From: Marinifaba aquimaris
GTDB lineage: Bacteria; Pseudomonadota; Gammaproteobacteria; Enterobacterales; Alteromonadaceae
Assembly: GCF_013328345.1 (NCBI RefSeq)
Contig: NZ_JABULX010000035.1
Coordinates: forward strand, 1-41,760
Length of the DNA: 41,760 nt
Reading direction: 5' to 3'
Part shown: piece after piece, positions 8,802 through 18,569 of the stretch
How the letters are laid out: every line of letters begins with the position of its first letter
Numbering within the stretch: position 1 is the first letter of the stretch
Program-made: the position numbers and the translations under genes
The notes under the pieces: model-generated
What the model was told of the DNA's origin: nothing
The model's database searches: none
The model's input: only the letters and a program-made list of their open reading frames with translations

Positions 8802-9803
8802 TTACAAACTGCAGCTGTAAACTTTAAACTTATTGTTTTGAGCTATTACATCTACTGTTTTAAACTCTGCTTTAAGTATTTCACTGTACTTTAAAAAGCT
8901 ATTGGCGACTAAAATCAATTTCCCTTGAGTATTTAATTTATGTCGACAACTTTTTATAAATGTTTCAACCACATGGTAGTCGATTTTAACCCCAGTATGA
9001 AAGGGGGGGTTGGTAAAAATCCAATCGAATTTTGATGAAATTTTCGTTAAACCGTCTGATAGAATCACTTTTCCCTGAATATTGTTCATTTGTAACGATT
9101 TGTTACTAGCTTCAACGGCCAGCGAGTCCACGTCAGATAAGGTTAATTGCTTGATTTCGAAGTGTTTACCTAAGTAACTGCCAATCACACCACAACCAGA
9201 AGCAAAATCGAGCACATTCCCGGATATATCATTGGGTAAATTTTCTAATAATAACTGAGTACCTTCATCCAATCGTCCATCGCTAAATACACTTGGAAGT
9301 GATGATACCGAAATGTTGTTTTCACCGATTTGAAAATCGTGTTGACTGAAGTTTAATTCGTCATTGGCTGAATAATTTTCATTGAGCATGGCTTGGAAAA
9401 TCAAACTGTGCTTTCCTGAGGCCACTTTTTTTATAAATGCGAGCTGATCCGATTTCATTTTCGCCATAGATTTGATGCCACCTTTGTTTTCACCGACAAA
9501 ATAAATAACGGTATTGGGATGGCAGCAGGCTGCAATTTGATCGACTAACCAAGCTAATTTGTTTTTCGCTTTAGGGTAGTAAATTAAGACATAATCGAAC
9601 TCGCGCTCTGGTTTGGCTGGCCAAGTATGTTGTTTGAGGTTGCCTGTTTGAGTTGTCGCACGAAAATTTAGTAACTCACAGTCTGGCCAATCGTTTTGAT
9701 TAAAACCTTCATCGTGAATTGGATCAACAATCAAACAAGGTGCAGTAATGAGCTCTTTTGCGTGTTGTAAAAACAGCTGGGTAGGGGCTGAATGTGAAGC
9801 CAT
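8802..9803 (-). CDS. rsmC: 16S rRNA m2G1207 methyltransferase RsmC
   Basis: Read from the ATG at 9803, giving 333 residues. An earlier in-frame ATG at 9863 would add 20 residues (MLLYVAYIYM...) that do not match the family, while the chosen start MASHSAPTQLFLQHAKEL aligns with E. coli RsmC. The enzyme uses SAM to methylate G1207 in the 30S subunit. The N-terminal half is the inactive MTase-like domain. The C-terminal half has the SAM loop LDFASGCGVIGSYLG and the catalytic NPPF motif in IFTNPPFHTG, ending in KFKVYSC. Confidence 0.9.
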   Translation of the reverse strand: MASHSAPTQLFLQHAKELITAPCLIVDPIHDEGFNQNDWPDCELLNFRATTQTGNLKQHTWPAKPEREFDYVLIYYPKAKNKLAWLVDQIAACCHPNTVIYFVGENKGGIKSMAKMKSDQLAFIKKVASGKHSLIFQAMLNENYSANDELNFSQHDFQIGENNISVSSLPSVFSDGRLDEGTQLLLENLPNDISGNVLDFASGCGVIGSYLGKHFEIKQLTLSDVDSLAVEASNKSLQMNNIQGKVILSDGLTKISSKFDWIFTNPPFHTGVKIDYHVVETFIKSCRHKLNTQGKLILVANSFLKYSEILKAEFKTVDVIAQNNKFKVYSCSL

Positions 9804-9997
9804 AGCTAGTCGTGCTCTCAGAGAAAAAAGGTGCATATAAATATAAGCCACATATAAAAGCAAATAATTCTTAACTTTTTGGCTGTTTCACTTTTTCTTG
9901 TTAACGCTTTGGGTAAAATGACGGATACTTAAGGTTATAGTATGTTGCTGCTTTTATAGGCAACGGAAATATCAAATAACCTTTTCGATTAACTGTA

Positions 9998-10024
9998 ATT
10001 TATATAATCAATTATTATATAAAT
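9998..10024. promoter_or_regulatory. Perfect 11-bp inverted repeat upstream of cysD
   Basis: ATTTATATAAT, a 5-base CAATT spacer, then ATTATATAAAT, centred about 50 bases before the cysD ATG. It could be an operator or a leader hairpin. The all-AT composition makes a chance origin possible. The rest of 9804-10062 is AT-rich and without a gene. Confidence 0.45.
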
Positions 10025-10062
10025 CGGTTTATTTATAGCTTAATCAATATAAGAAATTTATT

Positions 10063-10971
10063 ATGTCTGATCATAGATTGACGCACCTAAAGCAACTGGA
10101 AGCTGAGTCAATTCACATTATGCGTGAAGTTGCGGCTGAGTTCGAAAATCCAGTAATGCTTTATTCAGTGGGTAAAGATTCATCGGTTTTACTTCATTTA
10201 GCGCGTAAGGCGTTCGCTCCTGCTAAAATTCCATTCCCATTACTACACGTAGACACTGGTTGGAAATTTAGAGAGATGATCGAGTTTCGCGATCGCATGG
10301 CTAAAGAGTACGATTTCGACTTATTAGTTCACCAAAACCCTGAAGGTTTAGAAATGGGTGTTGGTCCGTTTACACACGGCAGTGCTAAACACACAGATAT
10401 AATGAAGACACAAGCATTGAAACAAGCTTTAGACAAGTACGGTTTTGATGCTGCATTCGGTGGTGCTCGTCGTGATGAAGAAAAGTCACGTGCAAAAGAG
10501 CGCGTTTATTCTTTCCGTGATAAAAATCACAGATGGGACCCTAAAAACCAACGTCCAGAGTTGTGGAATGTATACAATTCTAAAGTTGATAAAGGCGAAA
10601 GTATTCGTGTATTCCCATTATCAAACTGGACTGAATTAGATATTTGGCAGTACATCTACCTAGAAAACATTCAAATTCCTGACCTTTACTTCTCGGCAGA
10701 GCGCCCAGTTGTTATGCGTGATGGCGTGAAGATCATGGTTGATGATGATCGTATGCCTTTAGAAGAAGGTGAAGTACCAGCTATGGAAATGGTTCGTTTC
10801 CGTACTTTAGGTTGTTACCCATTAACGGGCGCAGTCAACTCTGAAGCGACAACGTTACCTGAGATCATTCAAGAAATGTTATTAGCCACTACATCTGAGC
10901 GTCAAGGACGTGTTATCGATAGCGATTCTGCTGGCTCGATGGAGAAGAAGAAAATGGAAGGTTACTTCTAA
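10063..10971 (+). CDS. cysD: Sulfate adenylyltransferase subunit 2 (ATP-PPi hydrolase type)
   Basis: 302 residues, exactly the E. coli CysD length. Together with CysN it forms ATP sulfurylase, which makes adenosine 5'-phosphosulfate (APS) from sulfate and ATP. The PP-loop is [12 protein letters not shown] (residues 35-46). Other conserved blocks are [39 protein letters not shown] and the C-terminal [11 protein letters not shown]. The start matches the family ([15 protein letters not shown]). It is the first gene of the sulfate activation operon; the next gene begins 2 bases after its stop. Confidence 0.97.
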   Translation: MSDHRLTHLKQLEAESIHIMREVAAEFENPVMLYSVGKDSSVLLHLARKAFAPAKIPFPLLHVDTGWKFREMIEFRDRMAKEYDFDLLVHQNPEGLEMGVGPFTHGSAKHTDIMKTQALKQALDKYGFDAAFGGARRDEEKSRAKERVYSFRDKNHRWDPKNQRPELWNVYNSKVDKGESIRVFPLSNWTELDIWQYIYLENIQIPDLYFSAERPVVMRDGVKIMVDDDRMPLEEGEVPAMEMVRFRTLGCYPLTGAVNSEATTLPEIIQEMLLATTSERQGRVIDSDSAGSMEKKKMEGYF

Positions 10972-10973
10972 CC

Positions 10974-11933
10974 ATGGCTTATTTCGACGTCTTCAACGGC
11001 GATGCAGATGGAATTTGCGCTTTATTGCAGTTGCGACTAGCACAACCTTTAGACAGTACGCTGATTACTGGCGTTAAACGCGATATTAAATTATTAGCAA
11101 AAGTAGAGGCAAGTTCGGGTGACCAAGTCACGGTCCTTGATATCTCTATGGATAAAAATAAAGAGGCGCTACTGTCGACACTAGCAACAGGTGCTGCTGT
11201 CTTTTACTGTGATCACCATTTTGCAGGTGATATCCCACAGGCTGATAACTTAACCAGTTTGATTGATACCGATGCTGGTACTTGTACTAGTTTGCTTGTC
11301 AATCAGCATTTGAACGGCCAATTTGCCCATTGGGCAGTTGTTGCTGCTTACGGCGACAATATGCTCGTAGCTGCCGATGCGTTAGCTGACGAGTTAGGTT
11401 TAACTGCAGAACAAAAGCAAGCATTAAAAGATCTTGGGATTGCCATTAATTACAATGGTTATGGTGCTGATTTATCAGATTTACATATCGCTCCTGCGGA
11501 TTTATTCAAAGCATTGCTTGAGTATCCAAATCCGTTAGAGATGATTGCACAAAAAGCGCCACTGTATGTGGAGCTAATCGCCAACTATCAAGCTGATTTA
11601 AAGCAAGTTGAAAGTGCTGAGTTAAAACACGCATCTGACACAGGATCAATTTTTGTATTACCAAACCAAGCTTGGGCACGTCGCATTTCAGGTGTGTGGG
11701 GTAATGACTTGGCCAATGCTGCGAAAGATAAAGCGCACGCAGTTCTGACTGAGCTGGCCAAAGGTGGTTATTTAGTTTCAGTTCGCTCACCAAAGAATCG
11801 TCCTGAAGGCGCAGATGATTTATGTCGTCAATTTGAAACTGGCGGTGGCCGTAAAGCGGCAGCAGGTATTAACGTACTACCTGAAGAAGAACTGAACAGA
11901 TTTATAAATACGTTTGAACAGACGTTCGCGTAA
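10974..11933 (+). CDS. DHH-family phosphoesterase inside the cysDN operon
   Basis: 319 residues, cytoplasmic. All DHH-superfamily metal motifs are visible: NGDADG (Asp10, Asp12), a motif II Asp56 in VTVLDIS, CDHH (80-82), and DTDAG near 98-102. The C-terminus has GGGRKAAAG (290-298), the DHHA1-type substrate motif. Family members cleave short oligonucleotides, pAp or cyclic dinucleotide products. The gene sits 2 bases after cysD and 15 bases before cysN, splitting the two subunits of ATP sulfurylase. Since the operon makes PAPS, which yields pAp on reduction, a pAp phosphatase role is an attractive inference. A nanoRNase or other role is not excluded. Confidence 0.85.
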   Translation: MAYFDVFNGDADGICALLQLRLAQPLDSTLITGVKRDIKLLAKVEASSGDQVTVLDISMDKNKEALLSTLATGAAVFYCDHHFAGDIPQADNLTSLIDTDAGTCTSLLVNQHLNGQFAHWAVVAAYGDNMLVAADALADELGLTAEQKQALKDLGIAINYNGYGADLSDLHIAPADLFKALLEYPNPLEMIAQKAPLYVELIANYQADLKQVESAELKHASDTGSIFVLPNQAWARRISGVWGNDLANAAKDKAHAVLTELAKGGYLVSVRSPKNRPEGADDLCRQFETGGGRKAAAGINVLPEEELNRFINTFEQTFA

Positions 11934-11948
11934 AGAGAGGAATTTGAC

Positions 11949-13361
11949 ATGTCACATCAATCGGAACTGATTGAAAACGATATCCATGCTTACTTAAAAG
12001 AGCATGAAAACAAAGAGTTATTACGCTTTTTAACTTGTGGTAGCGTAGATGATGGTAAAAGTACATTAATTGGTCGTTTATTACACGACTCAAAAATGAT
12101 TTATGAAGATCAATTAGCAGCAATCACTCAAGACAGTAAAAAGAGCGGTACAACTGGTGATGCAATTGATTTAGCGTTACTTGTTGATGGTCTACAATCA
12201 GAGCGTGAGCAAGGTATCACCATCGATGTTGCATACCGTTATTTCTCAACATCTAAGCGTAAATTCATCATCGCAGATACGCCAGGTCATGAGCAATACA
12301 CGCGTAACATGGCAACAGGTGCATCAACTTGTGATCTTGCAATTATCTTAATTGATGCGCGTCACGGTGTTCAAACACAAACTCGTCGTCACAGCTTTAT
12401 CGTTTCTCTATTAGGTATTCGCCACGTTGTTGTTGCGGTTAATAAGATGGATTTAGTTGATTTCAGCGAAGAGCGTTATGAAGAAATCAAAAAAGAATAC
12501 TTAGAGTTTGCAGCTGAATTAAACATTCATGATATTCGTTTTGCACCTATCTCTGCTTTAAATGGCGATAACGTTGTTTCTAAGAGTGAGAGCACTCCTT
12601 GGTACCAAGGCGAAACATTAATGCAAACTTTAGAGCAAGTTGAAATTGTAGCTGATCGCAACTTCTCTGATTTCCGCTTACCTGTACAGTATGTTAACCG
12701 CCCTAACTTAGATTTCCGTGGTTTCTGCGGCACAATTGCATCAGGTGTGGTTAAGGTAGGTGACGAAATCAAAGCACTACCATCTGGTAAAACTTCAAAA
12801 GTTAAATCAATTGTGACATTTGAAGGTGAAATCGAAGAAGCATTTGCACCTATGTCGATTACATTAACGTTAGAAGATGAAATCGATATCAGCCGCGGTG
12901 ACGTGATTGTACCTGTAGGTAACGAGCCTAAGATTACGAATAACCTTAAAGCACACATTGTTTGGATGGATGAAAAAGCCATGCAAGCAGGCAAAACGTA
13001 TGACTTTAAATTAGGTACGAAACAAACTGCTGGTCAAATTGATGCAGTGGACTACCGTATCAATGTTAATACGTTAGCGCATGAAACTACGGACGAATTA
13101 GCACTTAATGAAATTGCTCTATGTAATGTATCTTTAAATGCACCTGTTGCAGTTGATCGCTACCAAGAGAACAAGCTATTAGGTAGCTTTATTATTATCG
13201 ACCGTTTAACTAACGTAACTGTTGGTGCTGGTATGATCTCAGAAGCGCTTGAAGGTGCTACTTCTGCACAGTTCAGCGAATTCGAAATCGAGTTTAACCA
13301 GTTAGTGCGCAAGCACTTCCCACACTGGCAAGCGATTGATTTAAAAGATTTAATGAAATAA
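11949..13361 (+). CDS. cysN: Sulfate adenylyltransferase subunit 1 (GTPase)
   Basis: 470 residues, as expected for a stand-alone CysN without a fused APS kinase. It is the EF-Tu-like GTPase whose GTP hydrolysis drives APS formation by CysD. G1 is [14 protein letters not shown] (31-44), G3 is [12 protein letters not shown] and G4 is NKMDLVD. Beta-barrel domains follow. It is preceded by a good ribosome site (AGAGAGGAA) and followed 6 bases later by the permease gene. Confidence 0.97.
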   Translation: MSHQSELIENDIHAYLKEHENKELLRFLTCGSVDDGKSTLIGRLLHDSKMIYEDQLAAITQDSKKSGTTGDAIDLALLVDGLQSEREQGITIDVAYRYFSTSKRKFIIADTPGHEQYTRNMATGASTCDLAIILIDARHGVQTQTRRHSFIVSLLGIRHVVVAVNKMDLVDFSEERYEEIKKEYLEFAAELNIHDIRFAPISALNGDNVVSKSESTPWYQGETLMQTLEQVEIVADRNFSDFRLPVQYVNRPNLDFRGFCGTIASGVVKVGDEIKALPSGKTSKVKSIVTFEGEIEEAFAPMSITLTLEDEIDISRGDVIVPVGNEPKITNNLKAHIVWMDEKAMQAGKTYDFKLGTKQTAGQIDAVDYRINVNTLAHETTDELALNEIALCNVSLNAPVAVDRYQENKLLGSFIIIDRLTNVTVGAGMISEALEGATSAQFSEFEIEFNQLVRKHFPHWQAIDLKDLMK

Positions 13362-13367
13362 ATCAAT

Positions 13368-15089
13368 ATGCTTTCTCAATGGATTGTCGCGGCAATTTTT
13401 GCCGTGACAATTATCGCCTTAATTTCTTCTCGCTGGCGCGCTACTCGCGTTTTTACCTTCACTTTAGTGAGCTTGTTTATCACTGGCATCATAACGCCTG
13501 AACAATCTCTGCAAAATGCGGTAAGCCCTGGTGTAGCCACACTTATTGCACTTCTTTTGGCATCTCGCGCTTTAGAGCGCACGAGTGTTTTAAAGTTATT
13601 TGCCAGTAAAGCTATCGACGACAGTGAAGCAAAAACCGTCGCTAAGTTATCCGGACTTGCCGCTTTTTTCTCCTCTTTTTTAAATAATACCGCGGTTGTT
13701 GCTACTTTAATCAAGCCGATAAAAGCGCAAAGCAAGCACCCGTCTTCGAGGCTACTAATTCCGCTTAGCTATGCGGCTATTCTCGGTGGAACCACCACAC
13801 TGATTGGCACATCGACTAATATGGTCGTTAATAGTTTCTGGATGAACCAAGGCAATGAATCCTTGGGCTTTTTCAGCTTTTTGCCAATAGGTCTCGCACT
13901 GGTTATCTGTGGTGCATTCTTGTTGATTTTGCGCCGGCAAAAATTACCTTTGGTCGAAACTAAAACTGATGATAGTCATTATTTTATAGACCTTAAAATC
14001 AACCCTAATTCGCCACTTGTTGGTAAAACAATTGAAGAGTCGAGCCTTCGAAATTTAAATAGTTTTTACCTTGTTGAGTTGGTTCGCGCGAGCAACTCAA
14101 TTACGCCTGTTCAGCCAAATCGTGTATTACAAGCCAAAGACAGACTCGTTTTTTGCGGTGATGTTAATCACATCGAAGAGTTACAACGTGTTGAAGGGGC
14201 AACTATTTTTGCCGAGCACACGGGGTTGATGAGTGATAACCTCGTTGAAGTTGTCGTCGCCGAGCGCTCTACTTTAGTTGGTCAAACACTCAAGTCAGCT
14301 GGATTTCGCGCTATGTTTGATGCCGCCGTTGTTGGCTTAAAGCGCAATGGTTTGCGTGTCCCTGGTAAGTTAGGTGAAGTAAAGCTCAAAGAGGGTGATA
14401 GTTTATTACTCGCTGCGGGTGGCGATTTCAAAAAACGAAAAAACCTAAGTAAGCACTTCTTTGTAATCTCTGATTTATCTGTTGACCAGCCGTTGACTGT
14501 TACACAAAATGCCTGTGTTCTCGCTGGTTTTGCTACCGTCTTGGCAGCAAGTATCGCCGGTTTGACGACCTTGTTTACTGGCCTTTGTATTTTTATTGTG
14601 GCATGTATGGCGGCAGGTTTGCTGAAAAGTGCTGAATTAAAACGCTTATTTCCATTCGACTTATGGCTAATCATTACGGCTGCTTTGACCTTAGCAGATG
14701 CCATGATGCAAAGTGGCTTATCCGATACGATAGCGACGTCATTACATGCATACTTTAGCCAACAGTCGGCTTTATTTGCGATGATCGGCGTTATCATTGT
14801 TACTATGATTTTGACGGAAATCGTGACTAATACTGCTGCCGCCGCTTTGATGTTTCCACTAGCATTGGGGTTTGCCCATAGTTTTGGCGTCAGTGAAATG
14901 ACTTTTGTAATGGCTGTTGCCTTTGGTGCAAGTGCCTGTTTTTTAAGTCCTTACGGTTATCAAACTAACTTACTTGTGTTTAATACCGGGGGCTATAAAT
15001 TTACCGACTTTACTAAGTTTGGTTTGCCTTTTAGTTTAATGTACTTAGTAGTTTGTAGTCTGCTAATACCTTATTTTTTCCCTTTCTAA
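13368..15089 (+). CDS. SLC13-family permease with two RCK_C/TrkA-C domains, probable sulfate transporter
   Basis: 573 residues, inner membrane. About eleven hydrophobic helices form two blocks, at about 1-190 and 380-573. The cytoplasmic insert between them has two TrkA-C-like domains (about 205-278 and 290-358), each with the LVGKT/LVGQT pattern. The first half has [10 protein letters not shown] and [16 protein letters not shown], and the second [14 protein letters not shown], the re-entrant hairpin signatures of DASS/SLC13 carriers. Its place between cysN and cysC, 6 bases after cysN, argues for sulfate as substrate. The substrate cannot be read from the sequence itself. Confidence 0.85.
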   Translation: MLSQWIVAAIFAVTIIALISSRWRATRVFTFTLVSLFITGIITPEQSLQNAVSPGVATLIALLLASRALERTSVLKLFASKAIDDSEAKTVAKLSGLAAFFSSFLNNTAVVATLIKPIKAQSKHPSSRLLIPLSYAAILGGTTTLIGTSTNMVVNSFWMNQGNESLGFFSFLPIGLALVICGAFLLILRRQKLPLVETKTDDSHYFIDLKINPNSPLVGKTIEESSLRNLNSFYLVELVRASNSITPVQPNRVLQAKDRLVFCGDVNHIEELQRVEGATIFAEHTGLMSDNLVEVVVAERSTLVGQTLKSAGFRAMFDAAVVGLKRNGLRVPGKLGEVKLKEGDSLLLAAGGDFKKRKNLSKHFFVISDLSVDQPLTVTQNACVLAGFATVLAASIAGLTTLFTGLCIFIVACMAAGLLKSAELKRLFPFDLWLIITAALTLADAMMQSGLSDTIATSLHAYFSQQSALFAMIGVIIVTMILTEIVTNTAAAALMFPLALGFAHSFGVSEMTFVMAVAFGASACFLSPYGYQTNLLVFNTGGYKFTDFTKFGLPFSLMYLVVCSLLIPYFFPF

Positions 15090-15115
15090 AAAGAAAGCGA
15101 ATCGAGACAAGAATA

Positions 15116-15739
15116 ATGACAGAGAAAAATAACCCTACTCACGAAAGTAATGAGAATATTGTTTGGCATTCAACTGCTATAACGCGTGAACAAAGAGCAG
15201 AGCAAAAGAATCAAAAGCCTTGTGTACTTTGGTTCACAGGTTTAAGTGGCTCGGGGAAATCAACCGTTGCTAATGCGGTTGAGGCAAAATTGTTTGAAGC
15301 GGGTTTTCATTCGTATTTATTAGATGGTGATAATGTTCGTCACGGTATTAATAAAGACCTTACTTTCTCTGATGAAGACAGAGTTGAAAACATTCGCCGT
15401 ATTGGTGAAATCAGTAAGTTATTTGTAGATTCAGGCTTATTTGTTTTAACCGCTTTTATTTCGCCATTTATTGCAGATCGTCAAATGGTACGCGAGCTGG
15501 TGGGTGATGCCGAATTTGTTGAAGTATTTATTGATACCCCAATTGAAATTTGTGAATCACGCGACCCTAAAGGCTTATACAAAAAAGCTCGTCAGGGTGA
15601 AATCAAACATTTCACTGGAATTGACTCGCCTTATGAAGCACCAGAAAATGCTGAAATTGTCGTTAAGACTGCAGAGATGAATATCGAACAATGTGCGCTG
15701 TACGTGTTAGATGCATTGAAAGCTAAAGGTTTTTGTTAA
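15116..15739 (+). CDS. cysC: Adenylylsulfate (APS) kinase
   Basis: 207 residues, normal length. It phosphorylates APS to PAPS with ATP. The P-loop is GLSGSGKST (42-50). The APS-binding region has [21 protein letters not shown] and NIRRIGE, and the lid has [13 protein letters not shown] followed by [12 protein letters not shown]. It is the last gene of the operon, 26 bases after the permease. No strong plus-strand terminator follows; the stem-loops downstream carry their T-runs on the other strand. Confidence 0.97.
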   Translation: MTEKNNPTHESNENIVWHSTAITREQRAEQKNQKPCVLWFTGLSGSGKSTVANAVEAKLFEAGFHSYLLDGDNVRHGINKDLTFSDEDRVENIRRIGEISKLFVDSGLFVLTAFISPFIADRQMVRELVGDAEFVEVFIDTPIEICESRDPKGLYKKARQGEIKHFTGIDSPYEAPENAEIVVKTAEMNIEQCALYVLDALKAKGFC

Positions 15740-15758
15740 TTCAGCGTTGCTCAGAAAC

Positions 15759-15785
15759 AAAAAAGCCCAGCTGACCGGCTGGGCT
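15759..15785 (-). terminator. Intrinsic terminator, minus-strand oriented
   Basis: AGCCCAGC pairs with GCTGGGCT around a 6-base loop. On the minus strand the stem is followed by a T-run (cttttttgttt). It is the second of two tandem stem-loops downstream of the GH20 gene, and may also slow plus-strand transcripts from cysC. Confidence 0.75.
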
Positions 15786-15798
15786 GAAAATGTTTCAT

Positions 15799-15840
15799 GA
15801 AAAAAGGAGGTAAACTAAATCCATTCATCTTACCTCCTTT
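15799..15840 (-). terminator. Intrinsic terminator of the GH20 gene
   Basis: An 11-bp perfect stem, AAAGGAGGTAA with TTACCTCCTTT, has a 16-base loop. On the minus strand it runs into TTTTTT. It lies about 55 bases past the GH20 stop. The GGAGG in the left arm looks like a ribosome site, but no start codon follows usefully. Confidence 0.75.
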
Positions 15841-15893
15841 ATGACTCATCAAAATTCAAAATGGTTCAATTTTAATTGAATGTTTTTTGAACA

Positions 15894-18554
15894 TTAATTT
15901 TCTACTACGATTGTTCTGCCTTTTCTTCCGTTAGATTGACTATTTGCTCTGACTTCTACTATAGCTTTATCAGCAATCGCTACAGGCTGTGTATAAGTCT
16001 GCCAAGCTTGTTCATTAATGCGGTATTCGATCGCCAAACCCGGTAGAGCAATGTTGGCATGCAATTTACCGTCATGGATCTTGGCTCCAACAGTCGGTAC
16101 ACGATAAAAAATATCGGCAATTTCTAATTTAGCGAGCTCTTTTTGTGACAACACGTTTGCAAAGCGATTCCAATCCTGCTGCTGCTTCTGTTGTAATTCA
16201 CTATTAAAAACACCTGATTCTCGATTGTAGATAGCACCTTGATAATTGTACGGTACTTCCCAGTCCGCTTTGTACCATGCACGTTCTGCCATTGCTAAGA
16301 ATCGAGGAAAGATCTGATATTCAGCGCTTTCATCACTGCGGATGGTTTCACTCCATAGTTGGCCTTGAATACCAATAAATCGCTTATCTTTGGCTAAAGG
16401 TCTATGTGTAATATTACCTTCCTTATCTTTTTGCACAGTATCATTAATTTCAAATGGTTTACCGTCTGGACCTACCCACATTTCAGCGTGGATAGGTAGG
16501 TTATCTGGCATAAACTGGAAGACTTTATAGGTGCTGACATGACGAGAAGCCCATGAGTAACCGGCTTCTTTAGGATCGGCTTCATAAGGGAAATCAAAGT
16601 ACAGCGTATCTGGTGTTGAAAGCACTAAATCCCAACCTAAGTTTGCCTGCTTATGAGCACCCACATGACCTTCCCAAGGTAATACCCCCCAAGAGTTAGA
16701 TTGAACAGATTGAGGCATTTTTTCACTACGGGTATGACCCATACCATCACTCCAACCGGCAACTTGAATATCTTTCTCTGCTAATAATTGAGAAACACGT
16801 TCGATAAAGTAACTACCGAGTTGTTCGGCTTTTTCAATACCTTGCTCTGCCATCAGTGCTTTACAGACAGGTGATTCTTTCCAAGCACCGGCTGTTTCAT
16901 CAGCACCTATGTGATATACGGTCAAAGGTTGATTAGCAGCTAAATGGACGGCTTTCATTTCATCCATAACTTTATCTAAGAATGCATAAGCTGAGTCCAT
17001 GCAAACATTGATGGTGTTGTCGTTATAAAACTGAATACTCTCGTATTCTGTTTTATCGTCGAAATCAGTCAATAGGTAACGTTTAGCTTCTTCTTCGTTG
17101 CCTTGGGCAATAAATTTGTTATAGCGGGCTTCCATCGCTTTGATTACAGCACGAGAGTGGCCAGGCATGTCAAAAGATGGAATCACTTGAATATGGCGAG
17201 CATTGGCGGCAGTCAAAATCTCTTTGTAGTCTTCAATACTGTAGTAGCCATCTAAATGAGTATTACCATCAGGGCCGCTGCCTAATTGTGGTATCAAGCA
17301 GGTTTGCTCTGTTAGGTCGTGACAGCGTTTACTGCCAATATCGGTCAGTTCAGGTAAATCCTTGATTTCTAATCGCCAACCTTCGTCATCACCTAAATGT
17401 AGATGCAGTTTATTGAGTTTGTATGCAGCCATCTGATCCATCAAATCTAAAATAAACTGCTTAGAGTGGAAGTTACGTGATACATCGATATGTATGCCGC
17501 GAAACTCATATCTAGGTTCATCTAATATAGTGACTAAAGGTAATGAAGCTTTGCCCACTTGGATCAATCCCGCGATAGAGTTAACCGCATTAGCGGCACC
17601 TTCGTTGTCGGCGGCTAAGATTCGAATCTTATCGGCTTCAATAAATAATTGATAACTGCCTTTATTGCGCTTGCGTTTATCGCGAATAGGCGAAAGTTCT
17701 ACATTGATGCCTTGCTGATTCTGTTTGATTCCAATTGACGCCAAACGTTGCTGCGCCGCTTCAATGTGTTTTAGATTGATGCCTTTAGCAACAAAGTTCA
17801 GACCTTGGCTGATATCTAAACTATCAGCGCTGTTCACCTTGATGTAACTCGGCTGTGGAATTAACCCTGTTGTTAATACTGACTCATCCAGTGTTAACGA
17901 TTGGTACTTATCAAATAAGTGGCCACTGGTGGCGCGAGCTGTTTTATCTTCACTACCTCGGCCAAAAGTTTTGGCGTAGTTATTTAATTCACCGGCAAAA
18001 GGCAGTAATTCTAATCCTGTTTCATCATCGGCTAGAGCAATAGTTGATTGTATTGTTTTGGCTTTCAGTCCCTTTGCCGCTATATAAAAGTTAGGCATGT
18101 ATTCCGCTTCAGTAATGTGATAATTACGGACAACAAACTCAATTGCAGTGGTCTTGCCAGCTTTCAGGCCCTGATAATTGATACCTGGTGATACTGTATG
18201 TAAATCACCATTAACATGTTCTACTTTTAACTCATCATTTGCCGGCATTTTTAAAGGGTCTACCTGGCTAAAGTAAATCGCCCAATCATTAGCACTGATG
18301 TCCTGTTGACTCGTTAATTCTACCCTGACTAAGTAACAAGCTTCATCTGCTTTACTCGCCTGACTTCCTGCAGGCTTACAGTTGCCGTTTTGGTTGGATA
18401 ATACCGTGTAATTTACCACTAGTGTTTCTGCTAGTTGATCAAGCTGTACCTGATTTATTGTTAGCTGAGATTGACTCTGTACACTCGATTCATTCGCTAC
18501 ATTACAGCCCATAAGACTGCATGAGAGCGCTAAGCTAATAAGCGTTTTTTTCAT
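15894..18554 (-). CDS. Beta-N-acetylhexosaminidase (GH20) lipoprotein, chitobiase-like
   Basis: 886 residues. The signal peptide ends in a lipobox, SLMGC (Cys17), so the enzyme is a lipoprotein, probably facing the periplasm or cell surface. The order is an N-terminal carbohydrate-binding beta domain as in chitobiase (about 30-180), a GH20b domain (about 230-340), the GH20 barrel (about 345-760) and a C-terminal immunoglobulin-like domain. The barrel begins EFRGIHIDVSRNFHSK, with LHLHLGDDEGWRLEI. The catalytic pair is Asp552-Glu553 in HIGADETAGAW. It removes terminal GlcNAc from chitobiose or related oligosaccharides by substrate-assisted catalysis. The next gene upstream is a NagX-like protein. 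Confidence 0.92.
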   Translation of the reverse strand: MKKTLISLALSCSLMGCNVANESSVQSQSQLTINQVQLDQLAETLVVNYTVLSNQNGNCKPAGSQASKADEACYLVRVELTSQQDISANDWAIYFSQVDPLKMPANDELKVEHVNGDLHTVSPGINYQGLKAGKTTAIEFVVRNYHITEAEYMPNFYIAAKGLKAKTIQSTIALADDETGLELLPFAGELNNYAKTFGRGSEDKTARATSGHLFDKYQSLTLDESVLTTGLIPQPSYIKVNSADSLDISQGLNFVAKGINLKHIEAAQQRLASIGIKQNQQGINVELSPIRDKRKRNKGSYQLFIEADKIRILAADNEGAANAVNSIAGLIQVGKASLPLVTILDEPRYEFRGIHIDVSRNFHSKQFILDLMDQMAAYKLNKLHLHLGDDEGWRLEIKDLPELTDIGSKRCHDLTEQTCLIPQLGSGPDGNTHLDGYYSIEDYKEILTAANARHIQVIPSFDMPGHSRAVIKAMEARYNKFIAQGNEEEAKRYLLTDFDDKTEYESIQFYNDNTINVCMDSAYAFLDKVMDEMKAVHLAANQPLTVYHIGADETAGAWKESPVCKALMAEQGIEKAEQLGSYFIERVSQLLAEKDIQVAGWSDGMGHTRSEKMPQSVQSNSWGVLPWEGHVGAHKQANLGWDLVLSTPDTLYFDFPYEADPKEAGYSWASRHVSTYKVFQFMPDNLPIHAEMWVGPDGKPFEINDTVQKDKEGNITHRPLAKDKRFIGIQGQLWSETIRSDESAEYQIFPRFLAMAERAWYKADWEVPYNYQGAIYNRESGVFNSELQQKQQQDWNRFANVLSQKELAKLEIADIFYRVPTVGAKIHDGKLHANIALPGLAIEYRINEQAWQTYTQPVAIADKAIVEVRANSQSNGRKGRTIVVEN

Positions 18555-18569
18555 TGATACACCCTGTTT

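Noticed and set aside
9804-9863. Longer RsmC start at 9863
   Set aside because: The 20 extra residues do not resemble the family N-terminus, whereas MASHSAPTQ aligns with it.
15801-15813. GGAGG ribosome site for a hidden gene
   Set aside because: It is the left arm of a terminator stem, and no usable start codon or frame follows.
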